Shown here: positions 36,607-45,788 of the stretch, piece by piece
Layout of the letters: every line of letters begins with the position of its first letter
Position numbering within the stretch: position 1 is the first letter of the stretch
Origin: Lachnospiraceae bacterium
GTDB lineage: Bacteria > Bacillota > Clostridia > Lachnospirales > Lachnospiraceae
NCBI GenBank assembly: GCA_017394885.1
Contig: JAFPWO010000001.1
Span: 1 to 64,000, forward strand
DNA: 64,000 nt
Direction of reading: 5' to 3'
Made by a program: the position numbers and the translations under genes
The notes under the pieces: generated by a model
Databases searched by the model: none
The model's input: only the letters and a program-made list of their open reading frames with translations
Told to the model about the DNA's origin: nothing

Positions 36607-37662
36607 ATGAAAGTGAAACGTTTCTTTGCAATGTTTCTTGCGCTGCTGATGTTTGCCGGTCTTTTCACCCCTGTAAGGGCTCAGGCAGCCACATCGGGCA
36701 AATGCGGCAAGAATGTGAAATGGTCCTGGGACGGCAAAGGCACGCTGACCATCAGCGGCACCGGCGCCATGAAGAATTATCTGATGGATCCGGAGGCCCA
36801 GACCGTCAACTATCCCTGGTGGGACTTTCACAATGAGATCAAGAAAGTTGTGGTCAAGGAAGGCGTCACCACCATCGGCGCCAATGCCTTTGCCTACATC
36901 GGATATGAGAAGAACACCGGAAAACTTACCCCCTGGGCCCTGACGCTTCCCGACGGCTTAAAAAAGATCGGCCTGGGAGCCTGCTCCTTCAGCGGCGTGG
37001 ACAAGATCGTCATTCCCGATTCCGTGACGGAGATCGGCAACCAGTCCTTCCTCGCCTGCCAGCTTGCCAAGTCCGTGAAAATCTCCAAAGGCCTGACGGA
37101 AATTCCCGAAGGGGCCTTTGAATCCTGCATCGGACTAAAGACGCTGGTGATCCCGAAAGGCGTTGAGATCATCGAAGTCTTTGCGTTCAGTTTCTGCGAC
37201 AGCCTAGAAAGCATCACCATCCCGGCCTCCGTGAAGGAGATCGGAAAGTGGGCCTTTCTGTCCGACCAGGGCAACCGGCCGCAGTGGGTCTGCTTCAAAG
37301 GCACCCAGGCCGCCTGGAGCAAACTGATCGACAACGATTCCAACGACTATGAGGACAACATGCTCACGTCGGCAGGAAAGCTGTACTGCAAGCCCGGCAT
37401 CAGCAAACAGCCCGTGAAGAAGACGGTCAAGGCAGGGAAAAAGGTCACCTTTACTGTGCAGGCGGAGGGGACCGGCCTCAGCTATCAGTGGCAGTACAGG
37501 AAACCGGGTACTTCAGAATGGGTCAACGTGGTGAAAAACGGCAAGTCTGCCTCCTATTCCCTGACGGTAAAGGCCAGGCATAACGGGTACATCTATCGCT
37601 GCAAGGTCAGTAACAAAGCCGGCACCACCATCACGAAGACGGCCAAACTGACGGTCCAGTGA
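36607..37662 (+). CDS. Secreted BspA-like leucine-rich-repeat protein
   Basis: A 351-residue exported protein. Residues 1-27 form a signal peptide (MKVKRFFAMFLALLMFAGLF, cleavage after AQA). The middle holds four or so BspA-type leucine-rich repeats such as IVIPDSVTEIGNQSF, LVIPKGVEIIEVFAF and ITIPASVKEIGKWAF. The end is an Ig-like beta domain (GLSYQWQYRKPGTSEW, YRCKVSN). No anchor is seen, so it is probably released or held by non-covalent contacts. An in-frame ATG at 36604 is also possible; 36607 is better spaced from AAAGGG. Such proteins often bind host or other cell surfaces. Confidence 0.85.
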   Translation: MKVKRFFAMFLALLMFAGLFTPVRAQAATSGKCGKNVKWSWDGKGTLTISGTGAMKNYLMDPEAQTVNYPWWDFHNEIKKVVVKEGVTTIGANAFAYIGYEKNTGKLTPWALTLPDGLKKIGLGACSFSGVDKIVIPDSVTEIGNQSFLACQLAKSVKISKGLTEIPEGAFESCIGLKTLVIPKGVEIIEVFAFSFCDSLESITIPASVKEIGKWAFLSDQGNRPQWVCFKGTQAAWSKLIDNDSNDYEDNMLTSAGKLYCKPGISKQPVKKTVKAGKKVTFTVQAEGTGLSYQWQYRKPGTSEWVNVVKNGKSASYSLTVKARHNGYIYRCKVSNKAGTTITKTAKLTVQ

Positions 37663-37860
37663 TCCGCGTCAACCTCCGTTACAACATATTCTGCTATACA
37701 TCTCCGATCTTATGATGCGGTTTGGTTGCAACATTATACCAGAAATAAGGGGTATTGCTTTTTGTTACGTACAAAAACAAAAGCCCTGTAAAACATAGGC
37801 TTTCTCGTGCCGGCAGGCGCGGCGGAGTTGACACTACGGGACGCACGGAAGGAGTTTTTT

Positions 37861-37989
37861 ATGAACAAAGAAAAGAAAGTATTTATTAAAGATCTGATCG
37901 TATTATGGCTGTCCCTGTCTGCTTTAGTATGTGCGGCGCTGAATCTTCATGTTTCCCTGAACATGCTGGGGCAGAAAGAAGAGCCGTAA
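37861..37989 (+). CDS. Small membrane protein, 42 aa
   Basis: MNKEKKVFIKDL is followed by one hydrophobic helix (about 13-33) and a polar end. A good AAGGAG site lies 6 nt before the ATG. It is followed closely by another small membrane protein gene and a zinc-ribbon gene, which may form one transcript. The 198 nt before it hold no clear promoter. Function unknown. Confidence 0.55.
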   Translation: MNKEKKVFIKDLIVLWLSLSALVCAALNLHVSLNMLGQKEEP

Positions 37990-38028
37990 TACGCGGTTTT
38001 TCCCTATTGAAAAGGAGTGATGTTGCAA

Positions 38029-38274
38029 ATGGCGTACGGACCTATGACACCTCGGTATCTGCAGGAAACCATTCTCAATCTCTGTATCATTATCGGCGCG
38101 ATCGTTGGAACGATCGGACTGGTCCTGTGGGCCATCAGCGGTTTTTCGAAGTGGGATGCGCTGCTTGTCGCCGCCCTTGGAGCCGCGATCTTTTTCGGCT
38201 TTCGCTACGTCAAGTCTCTTCAGAAAGCTTACGGGGAAGAAGATCCAGAAAAGGAGAACGGCGGCGCGCCGTAA
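38029..38274 (+). CDS. Small membrane protein with two helices
   Basis: An 81-residue protein (MAYGPMTPRYLQETILNL) with two hydrophobic segments (about 15-37 and 44-58) and a charged tail. The AAAGGAG site would also allow a start at 38020 or TTG at 38023. I do not recognise a family. Confidence 0.6.
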   Translation: MAYGPMTPRYLQETILNLCIIIGAIVGTIGLVLWAISGFSKWDALLVAALGAAIFFGFRYVKSLQKAYGEEDPEKENGGAP

Positions 38275-38321
38275 GAAAACGCAGAACGGCAACCTCTTTC
38301 ACAAAAAAAGGACGGGGTGCA

Positions 38322-38570
38322 ATGGTTACCTGCCGATGCGGCTGTAAATTTGAAAATTACTATGGGGACAGTTTTGTCCGCTGTCCGGAATGCGGACGTG
38401 TCTATCCGAATTTAGCTCCAAATATGTTTCATCCGAGAACGGAGGAAGAGCGGCGCTGGGTATGTACAGCGTGCGGTACGCCGAATGAAAACAGCCGGGG
38501 ATCTGCGCCTTTGACAAAATGTATAAAATGCGGCACACCACGCCCGGAAGGCGGATGGTACGATGTATAA
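38322..38570 (+). CDS. Small protein with two zinc ribbons
   Basis: An 82-residue protein with CRCGC/CPEC in the first half and CTAC/CIKC in the second, each able to hold one zinc ion. It follows the small membrane protein gene after 47 nt with a GGACGGGG site. Function unknown. Confidence 0.65.
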   Translation: MVTCRCGCKFENYYGDSFVRCPECGRVYPNLAPNMFHPRTEEERRWVCTACGTPNENSRGSAPLTKCIKCGTPRPEGGWYDV

Positions 38571-38616
38571 AAAAGGAACAGCGGCAGAGCAAAATCTCGC
38601 CGCTGTTCTTTTCCTT

Positions 38617-39492
38617 TCAGTCTCCGATCTGGCTGACGGCGTGGAAGGTCCGGCCCTTGCCGTAGACGCCGGTCGTCACATGAATGGTAAAAAACGCTTC
38701 CGGATCCACCTCCTTGATGATCCGCTTGATCGAGGCCAGCTGGAACTTGGAAATGACCACATAGAGCATATTATGCGGCAGGTGCGTCGTGCCGCCCTCG
38801 CAGGGGATCGAGGTCACGCCGCGCTTTAATTCCTCATGGATCCGCTGCGCCATCTCATCCGGTTTGGAGGTGACGATCTGCAGCACCCGGCGGCGGTCGA
38901 TTCCGTCGTTGATATAATTATTAATATAGGAAGCCATGATCGAGGTCGCCATGGTCAGGATCGCCAGATCCAGGTCGAAAAGGATCCCGTAGATGATCAG
39001 CATGACGATATTAAAGCTCATCTGCGTGGTGCCGATCGCGATCGAAAAGTACTTGTTCAGGATCTTTCCGAGAATGTCCGTCCCGCCGGAGGAGCCCCCG
39101 CTGCGGATCATGATGCCGGAGCCGAAGCCGCTGATCGCGCCGCCGAGCAGCACCGTGGTCAGATGGCTCTCGTACGGAATCGTGATCCCCTCGAAAAGCT
39201 GCAGGGCCAGCGAGATCATGACCGTCCCGTAAATGCTGAAAACGATATGCTTCTTCCCCAGCAGGATCAGCCCTACGATAAAGAGGGGGATATTCAGCAG
39301 CAGGTTCAGCACCGAAGTATTCCAGCCGAGCTTATAATTCAGGATCATGGCAATACCGGTAATGCCGCCGCTGATCAGCTTCGAGTGGTGGTAAAACACC
39401 GCGATGGCGAAGCCGGTGATCAGGCAGCCGATGGTCGTACCCACAAAAGGCTTCCAATATTTCTTTATGATATCCGTTACTGTATTTTTCAT
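38617..39492 (-). CDS. YitT family membrane protein
   Basis: A 291-residue protein with five or six membrane helices (GGITGIAMILNY, GGAISGFGSGIMIRSGGSSGG) and a soluble C-terminal DUF2179-like domain (RVLQIVTSKPDEMAQRIHEELKR, TVHVTTG-type end). YitT proteins are common in Firmicutes, and their substrate is not known. The start at 39492 has GAAAGGA; the open frame beyond it is not coding. It is the last gene of the minus-strand run. Confidence 0.88.
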   Translation of the reverse strand: MKNTVTDIIKKYWKPFVGTTIGCLITGFAIAVFYHHSKLISGGITGIAMILNYKLGWNTSVLNLLLNIPLFIVGLILLGKKHIVFSIYGTVMISLALQLFEGITIPYESHLTTVLLGGAISGFGSGIMIRSGGSSGGTDILGKILNKYFSIAIGTTQMSFNIVMLIIYGILFDLDLAILTMATSIMASYINNYINDGIDRRRVLQIVTSKPDEMAQRIHEELKRGVTSIPCEGGTTHLPHNMLYVVISKFQLASIKRIIKEVDPEAFFTIHVTTGVYGKGRTFHAVSQIGD

Positions 39493-39576
39493 AGCGCATT
39501 TCCTTTCTCCGGCGCAGGGCCGGAACAAGCGCATTATACTCCTTCGTTCCGAACTTGCAAGTCTTTTTCCGCTCTT

Positions 39577-40101
39577 TCAGACCGGTTCTCCCACGATTTT
39601 TTCCATCCAGATCATGTCGTACCAGCGGCCGAATTTATAGCCGCAGGCATGGAACTGCCCCACCGTCACGTACCCCAGACGCGCATGGAAAAGCTCGCTG
39701 TCCCGGGTCAGATATTCGTCGTCCGCCTGCCGGGGCCGGGCGATGCAGGCGTACAGATTCCGCATGCCCTGCTTTTTCAGCTCTTCTTCAAGCGCTTCGT
39801 AAAGCTTTCTTCCGATTCCCTGCCTGCGGAGCGCAGGATCCAGATAGACGGTCATCTCGCAGGAGCGGCTGTACGCCTCCCGGTCCTTAAAGACGCCGGC
39901 ATAGGCATAGCCCAGCACGCGCCCGTCCTCCTCTGCCAGCAGATACGGATAGCGTTGTTTTATTTTCTCCATACGCGCGGCAAATTCCGCGGCGGACGGC
40001 GTCTCATATTCAAAGCTGACCGCAGTGTTTGTCACGTAATAATCGTAGATTTCGCGCAGCGCCGGCGCGTCGGCCAGCTCCGCGGGACGGATCGTGATCA
40101 T
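39577..40101 (-). CDS. GNAT acetyltransferase, phosphinothricin/methionine sulfoximine type
   Basis: A 174-residue acetyl-CoA-dependent N-acetyltransferase. It starts MITIRPAELADAPALREIYDYYV and has the acetyl-CoA loop RRQGIGRKLYEALEEE and the family end GFHxxGYK-like (GQFHACGYKFGRWYDMIWMEK). Relatives acetylate amino acid analogues such as phosphinothricin or methionine sulfoximine. It has its own GGAAGGAGG site 23 nt after the DHHW gene, so it may be cotranscribed without being functionally linked. Confidence 0.88.
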   Translation of the reverse strand: MITIRPAELADAPALREIYDYYVTNTAVSFEYETPSAAEFAARMEKIKQRYPYLLAEEDGRVLGYAYAGVFKDREAYSRSCEMTVYLDPALRRQGIGRKLYEALEEELKKQGMRNLYACIARPRQADDEYLTRDSELFHARLGYVTVGQFHACGYKFGRWYDMIWMEKIVGEPV

Positions 40102-40124
40102 AAAAGCCTCCTTCCCGGCTTCCG

Positions 40125-41324
40125 TTACTGCCAGTCTTCGAGGACGATGCGGAGCGAATCGTCGCCCGCCAGCGTCTGTACGTTAAAGAGGAACAGAACG
40201 TCGGTATAGTCGGAATCCAGGAACAGCGAAGAGACCGGATCCGAATAATACCGCGGATCGACAACGGTGATCGTTTTGTAGCTTTCCGTCAGGAACGGCA
40301 GGAAGCAGTTGGCATAGGAATCCTTGAAGACCAGCAGGGTATCATCGTTATCCGCGGTGGTCCGGATCGTGATGAGCGGTTCATTGCCGCCGAAAAAGAC
40401 CGCGTACGGGTCTTCCCCCTCCAGCGCGGAAAGATCATAGAAGCTCGCGGAGCTTGCGCCCCGCGCCGTATGCGAAACCAGCACCGCGGCGTCTTTTTTA
40501 TCGTTTTCATAGACGGTCAGCGCGTCGCTCTGGGCGGGGATGAAGCCGCTTAAGGAGACCAGTGAACCAAGGAAGCGGTCGCTCACTACGCCGCCGGTAA
40601 AAGAGCCCTTTTCCCAGCCCGCCTGCGGCGCCAGTTTCTCGAAAACGGCTTTCGCCGCCGGGGTGGTCCAGTGATGGTCCGTCAGATAATAAGCCTGGAT
40701 GCCGTCCGCTTCCACCGCCTCCATCAGGGCAAAGCTGTCCGGGACGATGATCTTGTCCAACAGTTTCCCCGTCAGGGTTTCAAAGAAGAGCCGCTCCGAA
40801 GCGGTCTGCGCATAGGCCGGAAGCTTTTCTTCATACAGGCTGACCGCGGTCGGCAAGAGAAGGAAGATCATCTGTCGGAAGTCTTTTCGCTCCGCCAGTT
40901 CGTTGACCGCGGCGGCCATCGTTTTGGCCTGCCCGGCCCGGTACGGGGCAAACGACTCGATCAGGCTTCCGTCGCGGCAGTAATAGACGCCCTGCGATTC
41001 CTTTTCCCCCAGGAGAAGCATCAGATTGGACCGCAGGCGCATGGCCGTCGCCCGCAGCGGGAACTGGTCGGAAACATATTCCTCCGCCCGGTCCGCGAAG
41101 CCTTCCGAGATCGGCGCGCCGAGCAGCTTTTCCACGCCGGCGAGCGCCCGCTTTTCCGATGCGCTGTAGGCCTGATCCGGCAGCAGCAGGTGGACCGCCA
41201 TGATGCCCAGCAGCAGAATCAGGAACACCTTCCCGAAGGCCGCATAAAAGCGGTCTTTTTCCGCAGCGGGCGGCAAAGCTGGGACACTGTGCTCTGTATT
41301 GATATTTTCAGCTTTTTCCTTCAT
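40125..41324 (-). CDS. DHHW family protein, partner of the MBOAT acyltransferase
   Basis: A 399-residue protein with one N-terminal membrane anchor (about 31-49) and an extracellular SGNH-like domain of the DHHW/AlgJ type. The name-giving motif appears as YYLTDHHWTTPAA. YCRDGSLIES and VFKDSYANCFLPFLTESY also fit. Such proteins act with MBOAT proteins to put acetyl groups on secreted or wall polymers. The MBOAT gene is directly upstream in the same operon. Confidence 0.88.
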   Translation of the reverse strand: MKEKAENINTEHSVPALPPAAEKDRFYAAFGKVFLILLLGIMAVHLLLPDQAYSASEKRALAGVEKLLGAPISEGFADRAEEYVSDQFPLRATAMRLRSNLMLLLGEKESQGVYYCRDGSLIESFAPYRAGQAKTMAAAVNELAERKDFRQMIFLLLPTAVSLYEEKLPAYAQTASERLFFETLTGKLLDKIIVPDSFALMEAVEADGIQAYYLTDHHWTTPAAKAVFEKLAPQAGWEKGSFTGGVVSDRFLGSLVSLSGFIPAQSDALTVYENDKKDAAVLVSHTARGASSASFYDLSALEGEDPYAVFFGGNEPLITIRTTADNDDTLLVFKDSYANCFLPFLTESYKTITVVDPRYYSDPVSSLFLDSDYTDVLFLFNVQTLAGDDSLRIVLEDWQ

Positions 41325-41378
41325 ATTCTGCCTTTTCTGCTCTCTCCCGAAAGCCGGGGAGGGCGGTCAGCGGCCCGC

Positions 41379-42761
41379 TTAAAAGCGGAAATACAGAAAC
41401 GGATTATAGCTCTGCGCCACCAGGAAAGCGCTGCAGAGCACAAACAGCAGCGCGCAGACGACGGTGAGCGCGCCGCGGCGCTCCGTCATCAGTTTCTCTC
41501 TGAGCCGCAGGAAACAGGGCAGGCAAAACAGCGCGCCGATCCCCAGCAGCACCCCGTCGGAGCGCAGGAGCCAAAGGCCCGCCGCATCCGCCGCGGCCGC
41601 GCCGCCCAGGCCGAACAGATTGGTAAAGACCTGCCCGACCTCGGAAAGAGAGCCGCACAGGAACATGCCCCAGCCCAGGAATACCAGGAACACGGTATAG
41701 ACATGCCCGATCCACTTCGGCATCTTTTTAAAACGGAAGATCACCAGCTTTTCCAGCAGCAGGAGCACGCCGTAGTACAGGCCCCAGAGCACGAAATTCC
41801 AGGCCGCCCCATGCCAGAGGCCGGTCAGCATCCAGACGATAAGGATGTTGAAGATCTGCCGGCGGGTCCCGGCGCGGCTGCCGCCGAGCGGGATATAGAC
41901 GTACTCCCGGAACCAGGAGCCCAGCGTCATATGCCAGCGCCGCCAGAACTCCGTAATACTGCCGGACGCGTAGGGCATGCGGAAGTTTTCGGGGAAATCG
42001 AAGCCCAGCATCTTTCCGAGGCCGATCGCCATGTCCGAATAGCCCGAAAAGTCGAAGTACAGCTGCAGCGAAAAGGCGATCAGCCCGATCCAGGCCGTGA
42101 GCACGGAGGCCGGCCCCGTCTGCAGCCCGGTCCTGTCAAAAACGGCGCCGAGCGTATTGGCCAGCAGCACTTTTTTGCCCAGGCCGAAAAGGAAGCGCGC
42201 CATGCCCTCGCCCAGCCCGTCAAACGAAACGGTTCTGTCTCCGAGGGCTTTTTCCACTTCCGAATAGCGGACGATGGGCCCGGCGATCAGCTGCGGGAAG
42301 AGGGAAATATACAGGCCGAAGAGCAGCGGGTTTTTCTGCACGCCGATCTTTCCCCGATACAGATCGATCACATAGGAGAGCGCCTGGAAGGTATAGAAAG
42401 AAATCCCGATGGGCAGCGGCAGCGTATGCGCCGAAAGATGCAGCCCGCTCAGGCGGTTGATGATCTCTACCGCGAAGCCGTAGTATTTGAAAAAGCCGAG
42501 CAGTCCCAGATTGACGATCAGGCCGGCGATCAGGATCCCCTTCCGCCACTCCGGGATCTTCTCCATGTAGATCCCGACCGTGTAGTTGAGCAGGATCGAG
42601 AGGATCATCAGAATGATATAGACCGGTTCTCCCCAGGCGTAAAAGACGAGCGAGAACAGAAGCAGGACCAGGTTTTTCGCCTTAAGCCCCGGCAGGACAA
42701 AGTAGAGGAGCAGGCAAAGCGGAAGGAAGAAGAAGACAAAGACCGTACTGCTGAAAACCAT
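41379..42761 (-). CDS. MBOAT family O-acyltransferase (AlgI/DltB type)
   Basis: A 460-residue membrane protein with about 11 helices. The catalytic histidine lies in MLTGLWHGAAWNFVLWGL, preceded by the family box FWRRWHMTLGSWFREYVYIPLGG. These enzymes carry acyl groups from cytosolic acetyl-CoA across the membrane. With the DHHW and two SGNH genes it should acetylate a surface polysaccharide or teichoic-type polymer. The gene starts 3 nt after the DUF4358 gene. Confidence 0.93.
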   Translation of the reverse strand: MVFSSTVFVFFFLPLCLLLYFVLPGLKAKNLVLLLFSLVFYAWGEPVYIILMILSILLNYTVGIYMEKIPEWRKGILIAGLIVNLGLLGFFKYYGFAVEIINRLSGLHLSAHTLPLPIGISFYTFQALSYVIDLYRGKIGVQKNPLLFGLYISLFPQLIAGPIVRYSEVEKALGDRTVSFDGLGEGMARFLFGLGKKVLLANTLGAVFDRTGLQTGPASVLTAWIGLIAFSLQLYFDFSGYSDMAIGLGKMLGFDFPENFRMPYASGSITEFWRRWHMTLGSWFREYVYIPLGGSRAGTRRQIFNILIVWMLTGLWHGAAWNFVLWGLYYGVLLLLEKLVIFRFKKMPKWIGHVYTVFLVFLGWGMFLCGSLSEVGQVFTNLFGLGGAAAADAAGLWLLRSDGVLLGIGALFCLPCFLRLREKLMTERRGALTVVCALLFVLCSAFLVAQSYNPFLYFRF

Positions 42762-42764
42762 TGC

Positions 42765-43265
42765 TTACCTCTCGATCACCGCTTTGACGCGGTTCATCAG
42801 TTCTTCGGCATGGTGTCCGGCCGCATAGACGACATAGCTCCCGTTCCGGTAGATGCGGGCCTCCTGCATCAGGCCGTACTGGTCCGTTCCGTAGCTGCGG
42901 AAGCGGTTTAAGAGCTCTTCTTTGCGGGCCTGCGCCGCTTTCTGCACGGTATCGGCCTGCGCCGCCTCAGAGAAGCGCACCAGCAGGAGCTCATCCACAT
43001 CCATAAAATCCGTGGCGGTATAATAGACCACCTCGCCGCAGTCCGAGGGCAGCAGGCCGAAGTTCCTCTTCAGCTCCGCTTCCCCGGCGCGGACCGTTCT
43101 TTCGGTCAGCTCTTCTGCTTCTAGAGAGGCGGCCAGCGCGTCAAGGTCCGCATCGGGCACCGCGGACGGCTGCCGCAGGCGCAGCGCAATAAAGACGGAA
43201 AGGACGGCCAGCAGCGCCGTCATTCCCGCCAGAAAAGCGATCTTGTTTTTCCTGTTTTCCTTCAT
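42765..43265 (-). CDS. DUF4358-like exported protein
   Basis: A 166-residue protein with an N-terminal membrane segment (about 9-27) and an extracytoplasmic domain with GEVVYYTATDFMDVDELLLVRF and YGLMQEARIYRNGSYVVYAAGHHAEE. These suit DUF4358, often found beside MBOAT genes in Lachnospiraceae. It stands between the second SGNH gene and the MBOAT gene with almost no spacing, so it likely belongs to the acetylation machinery. Confidence 0.75.
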   Translation of the reverse strand: MKENRKNKIAFLAGMTALLAVLSVFIALRLRQPSAVPDADLDALAASLEAEELTERTVRAGEAELKRNFGLLPSDCGEVVYYTATDFMDVDELLLVRFSEAAQADTVQKAAQARKEELLNRFRSYGTDQYGLMQEARIYRNGSYVVYAAGHHAEELMNRVKAVIER

Positions 43266-43276
43266 GCCTGCTACGC

Positions 43277-44428
43277 CTACTGTGACTGACTCCTGACATA
43301 ATCATACCATCTCAGATATGTGGAAAGCGTATAGTGAATGCCGTCCTGCGTGGAAAAACCCGTCTGCTGCAGATACTCGCCGCAGGCAATATACGCGGCC
43401 CGGCACATTTCGGCCATCTCCGCGTTGAAGCGGTCGACTTCCTCATTCAGCCGGGAGATTTCTATGGCAAAGTATTTCTCCCCGTCGCTCGGCCCGACCG
43501 AGCAGAAGAAGAAGCGGACATTCGGATATGTATCCGTCAGCTCGTTGATCACCGCGCTGTAGTCGGCGGCCTTGGTGGCCGGGGCATAGCGGTAGGTCGA
43601 AGCACAGTCATTGACACCCATCCAGATGTAGACCGCGGAGACGTTTTCTTCCGCAAGCAAGGCTTTCAGCTGCGGGACCGCGCTGTCGCGGAACCAGATG
43701 AAGCCTTCGCCTTCCTTATCGATAAACCGGTCATTTTCCCGGTCATAATTGACATACAGACGCACGCCTGTCATGCGGGAGTCCCCGATCCACACCCGGA
43801 GGCCCTCCGCTGCAGGCCGTGTTTCTTCTGCCGTCGTTGGCTGCGTTTCCGGCGGGACGGTTTCCGCGGGAGCTGTCGTTTCCGGCGGCGCGGCCGTCTC
43901 GGGCGGGACCGTCTCTGAAGGCGTCTCCGGCGGCGCCTGTGTAGCCGGCGGGGCGGGAGCCGACGTCTCGGCAGGCTGCGTTTCCGGCGGGACGGTTTCC
44001 GCAGGAGCTGTCGTTTCCGGCGGAGCGGTCTCAGACGGCGTTTCCGGCGGCGCCTGTGTAGCCGCCGTGGCGGGCTGCGTCTCCGGCGGGACCGTCTCTG
44101 AAGGCGACTCCGGCGGCGCGGACGTCTCCGGACTCCTGCTTTCCGGCGGCACGGCCGCAGCAGACGTTTCGGGGACAGATTCCGCAGTCTCTTCCGGCTT
44201 TTCCTTTGTCTCCTCCGCCACAAGGATCGGCGCCGGCAGCGTTGTTTTCTCCCGGACCCGGATCACCCCGGGCAGCGTGGCATTTTCTGTTTTCTTCTGT
44301 CCGGCTTCGCTTCGGTGCGCCTGAACATAGGCAAAAACCGCAACCAGAACCAAGGCTCCCAAAACGGCAGCCCAGATCCGGCGCGGGATCTTCCGCCTGT
44401 TCTTTTTCGGGTCCTTCGCTGAACGCAT
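43277..44428 (-). CDS. Membrane-anchored SGNH/GDSL protein with Pro/Glu/Thr-rich stalk
   Basis: A 383-residue protein: basic cytoplasmic start, membrane helix (about 17-36), a long extracellular stalk of PPET/TAPAE-like repeats (about 75-205), then an SGNH domain with block I IGDSRMTGV, IWMGVNDCAS and catalytic DGIHYTLS. SGNH domains transfer or remove acetyl groups on glycans. The stalk would let the domain reach into the wall. It is 11 nt from the DUF4358 gene and 13 nt from a second SGNH gene. Confidence 0.88.
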   Translation of the reverse strand: MRSAKDPKKNRRKIPRRIWAAVLGALVLVAVFAYVQAHRSEAGQKKTENATLPGVIRVREKTTLPAPILVAEETKEKPEETAESVPETSAAAVPPESRSPETSAPPESPSETVPPETQPATAATQAPPETPSETAPPETTAPAETVPPETQPAETSAPAPPATQAPPETPSETVPPETAAPPETTAPAETVPPETQPTTAEETRPAAEGLRVWIGDSRMTGVRLYVNYDRENDRFIDKEGEGFIWFRDSAVPQLKALLAEENVSAVYIWMGVNDCASTYRYAPATKAADYSAVINELTDTYPNVRFFFCSVGPSDGEKYFAIEISRLNEEVDRFNAEMAEMCRAAYIACGEYLQQTGFSTQDGIHYTLSTYLRWYDYVRSQSQ

Positions 44429-44441
44429 CGCTGTCCTTTTT

Positions 44442-45563
44442 TCAGAATCCGACTTTGGCCCTAAGATTATTCAGCCACTTCTGGGTCCACACCGAGGTAA
44501 AATGAATGCCGTCCTGCATCAGATCGGCTTCGGAAAAGCTCTGTGAAGCATCCACATAGGTCCAGCCCCGGCGATTGCACATCGCCTGCAGAAGCGCATT
44601 ATATCCGGCAATATTGCCCAGCTGCGGATACCGCGCCGTCCCGGCGGCTCCCACCGGCAGGACATTTCCCACATAGATCCGCGTGGAGGGCGAGCGTCTC
44701 TGGAAATCCAGGATGAATTCTTCATAGATCCGGGCGGCTTCGGCGTTTCCGTGGGCGATGATATCGTCCACCCCGTTTAAGAAGACGATCTTGGCGGGAT
44801 AGCGGGCTGCCGCCGCGCGTCCCATATCATAATGGACGTCGATCTGGGAATACATCCAGTAGACCTGCGAATCCGGCCAGAAATGCCAGACCGAAAAACC
44901 GGACGCCCGGGAATCTCCGAAGAGAAAGGTCTGGCCGCTGACCACCGCAGTGGACGTCGGCGTAACCGTTGTCGCCGCGGTGGTCGCGGCAGCCCGGGAC
45001 GACTCCGCGATCGAAGCCTGGCGCGACGCTTCCGCGCGGGAGGATTCCGCGAGCCACGCCTGATAGGCGGCTTCGCGGGACGATTCCTCGATGGATGCGG
45101 CGATGGATGACTGGATCGACGATTCCACCCGGCTTTCGTGCTCGGACTGGCCTTCCCCGGCCGCCGCCTGCCGGGAGGCTTCGCGGATCGAGGCGATCAC
45201 CGATTCGTAGAGCCGAGCCGCTTCCACGGAAGCCGCGACCGACTCTTCTACAGACGCCTCCACGGAAAGAGATTCCGCCACAGACGACTCATAGGCAGAA
45301 ACGACCAGATAGATACTTTCATCGACCGAATCCTGGATCCGTTTCTGCCGGGAGCTTTCCGCCCGGAAAACGACCTCCGCCGCCCCGGAAGGATCCGCGG
45401 CCGCGGCGGCCTGCAGACGGCTCTTTAAGCTCGCGTCCACCGCCAGATCCGACGCAGCGCTCGCCCGCCCGATCAGCGCGGTCACAAAAAAGACTGCCAG
45501 CAGGGAAAAACCCAACAGCAGCAGCCGGGACCATCTTCTGTTTTGAGGCTGATCATCCTTCAT
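44442..45563 (-). CDS. Second membrane-anchored SGNH/GDSL protein with Ser/Glu-rich coiled stalk
   Basis: A 373-residue protein and first gene of the acetylation operon. A membrane helix (about 13-33) is followed by a Ser/Glu/Ala-rich region (about 60-200; ESSIQSSIAASIEESSREA) and an SGNH domain with FLFGDSRASGF and MQDGIHFTSVW. The usual GxND block reads NGVDDI, so the Asn of block III is replaced by Asp, which may change activity. Paralogue of the downstream SGNH protein with an entirely different stalk. Confidence 0.85.
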   Translation of the reverse strand: MKDDQPQNRRWSRLLLLGFSLLAVFFVTALIGRASAASDLAVDASLKSRLQAAAAADPSGAAEVVFRAESSRQKRIQDSVDESIYLVVSAYESSVAESLSVEASVEESVAASVEAARLYESVIASIREASRQAAAGEGQSEHESRVESSIQSSIAASIEESSREAAYQAWLAESSRAEASRQASIAESSRAAATTAATTVTPTSTAVVSGQTFLFGDSRASGFSVWHFWPDSQVYWMYSQIDVHYDMGRAAAARYPAKIVFLNGVDDIIAHGNAEAARIYEEFILDFQRRSPSTRIYVGNVLPVGAAGTARYPQLGNIAGYNALLQAMCNRRGWTYVDASQSFSEADLMQDGIHFTSVWTQKWLNNLRAKVGF

Positions 45564-45622
45564 AAAAACCCCGGAAAGGGAGCCGCGCGCCTGCCGGCGG
45601 CAGCTTCCCGTCGCTGCCCTAC

Positions 45623-45651
45623 ATTATAAAAAGGGCACCGCAAAAATGCAA
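45623..45651 (-). promoter_or_regulatory. Promoter of the O-acetylation operon
   Basis: TTGCAT (45651-45646) and TATAAT (45628-45623) on the minus strand, 17 nt apart, about 60 nt before the first SGNH gene. Confidence 0.75.
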
Positions 45652-45720
45652 GCGAAGAAACATCCGGATTTCTTCCGCGCAAAGCGCGTACCTTTCTTTT
45701 TTTGCGATGATATTTTCCGC

Positions 45721-45749
45721 TTGTTAAGCTCTCAAGAAAATGATATATT
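45721..45749 (+). promoter_or_regulatory. Promoter of the CooC/dehydratase operon
   Basis: TTGTTA (45721-45726) and TATATT (45744-45749) are 17 nt apart with an extended TGA before the -10, about 40 nt before the CooC start. It is divergent to the acetylation promoter. Confidence 0.65.
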
Positions 45750-45788
45750 GTTTTAATGGAAAGTCGTACGGTACTGCTGGAGGAAAGC

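Noticed and set aside
40671..42911. 746-codon open frame on the plus strand
   Set aside because: Antisense to the DHHW, MBOAT and DUF4358 genes. Its Gln/Arg/His-rich translation reflects the opposite strand of membrane protein codons.
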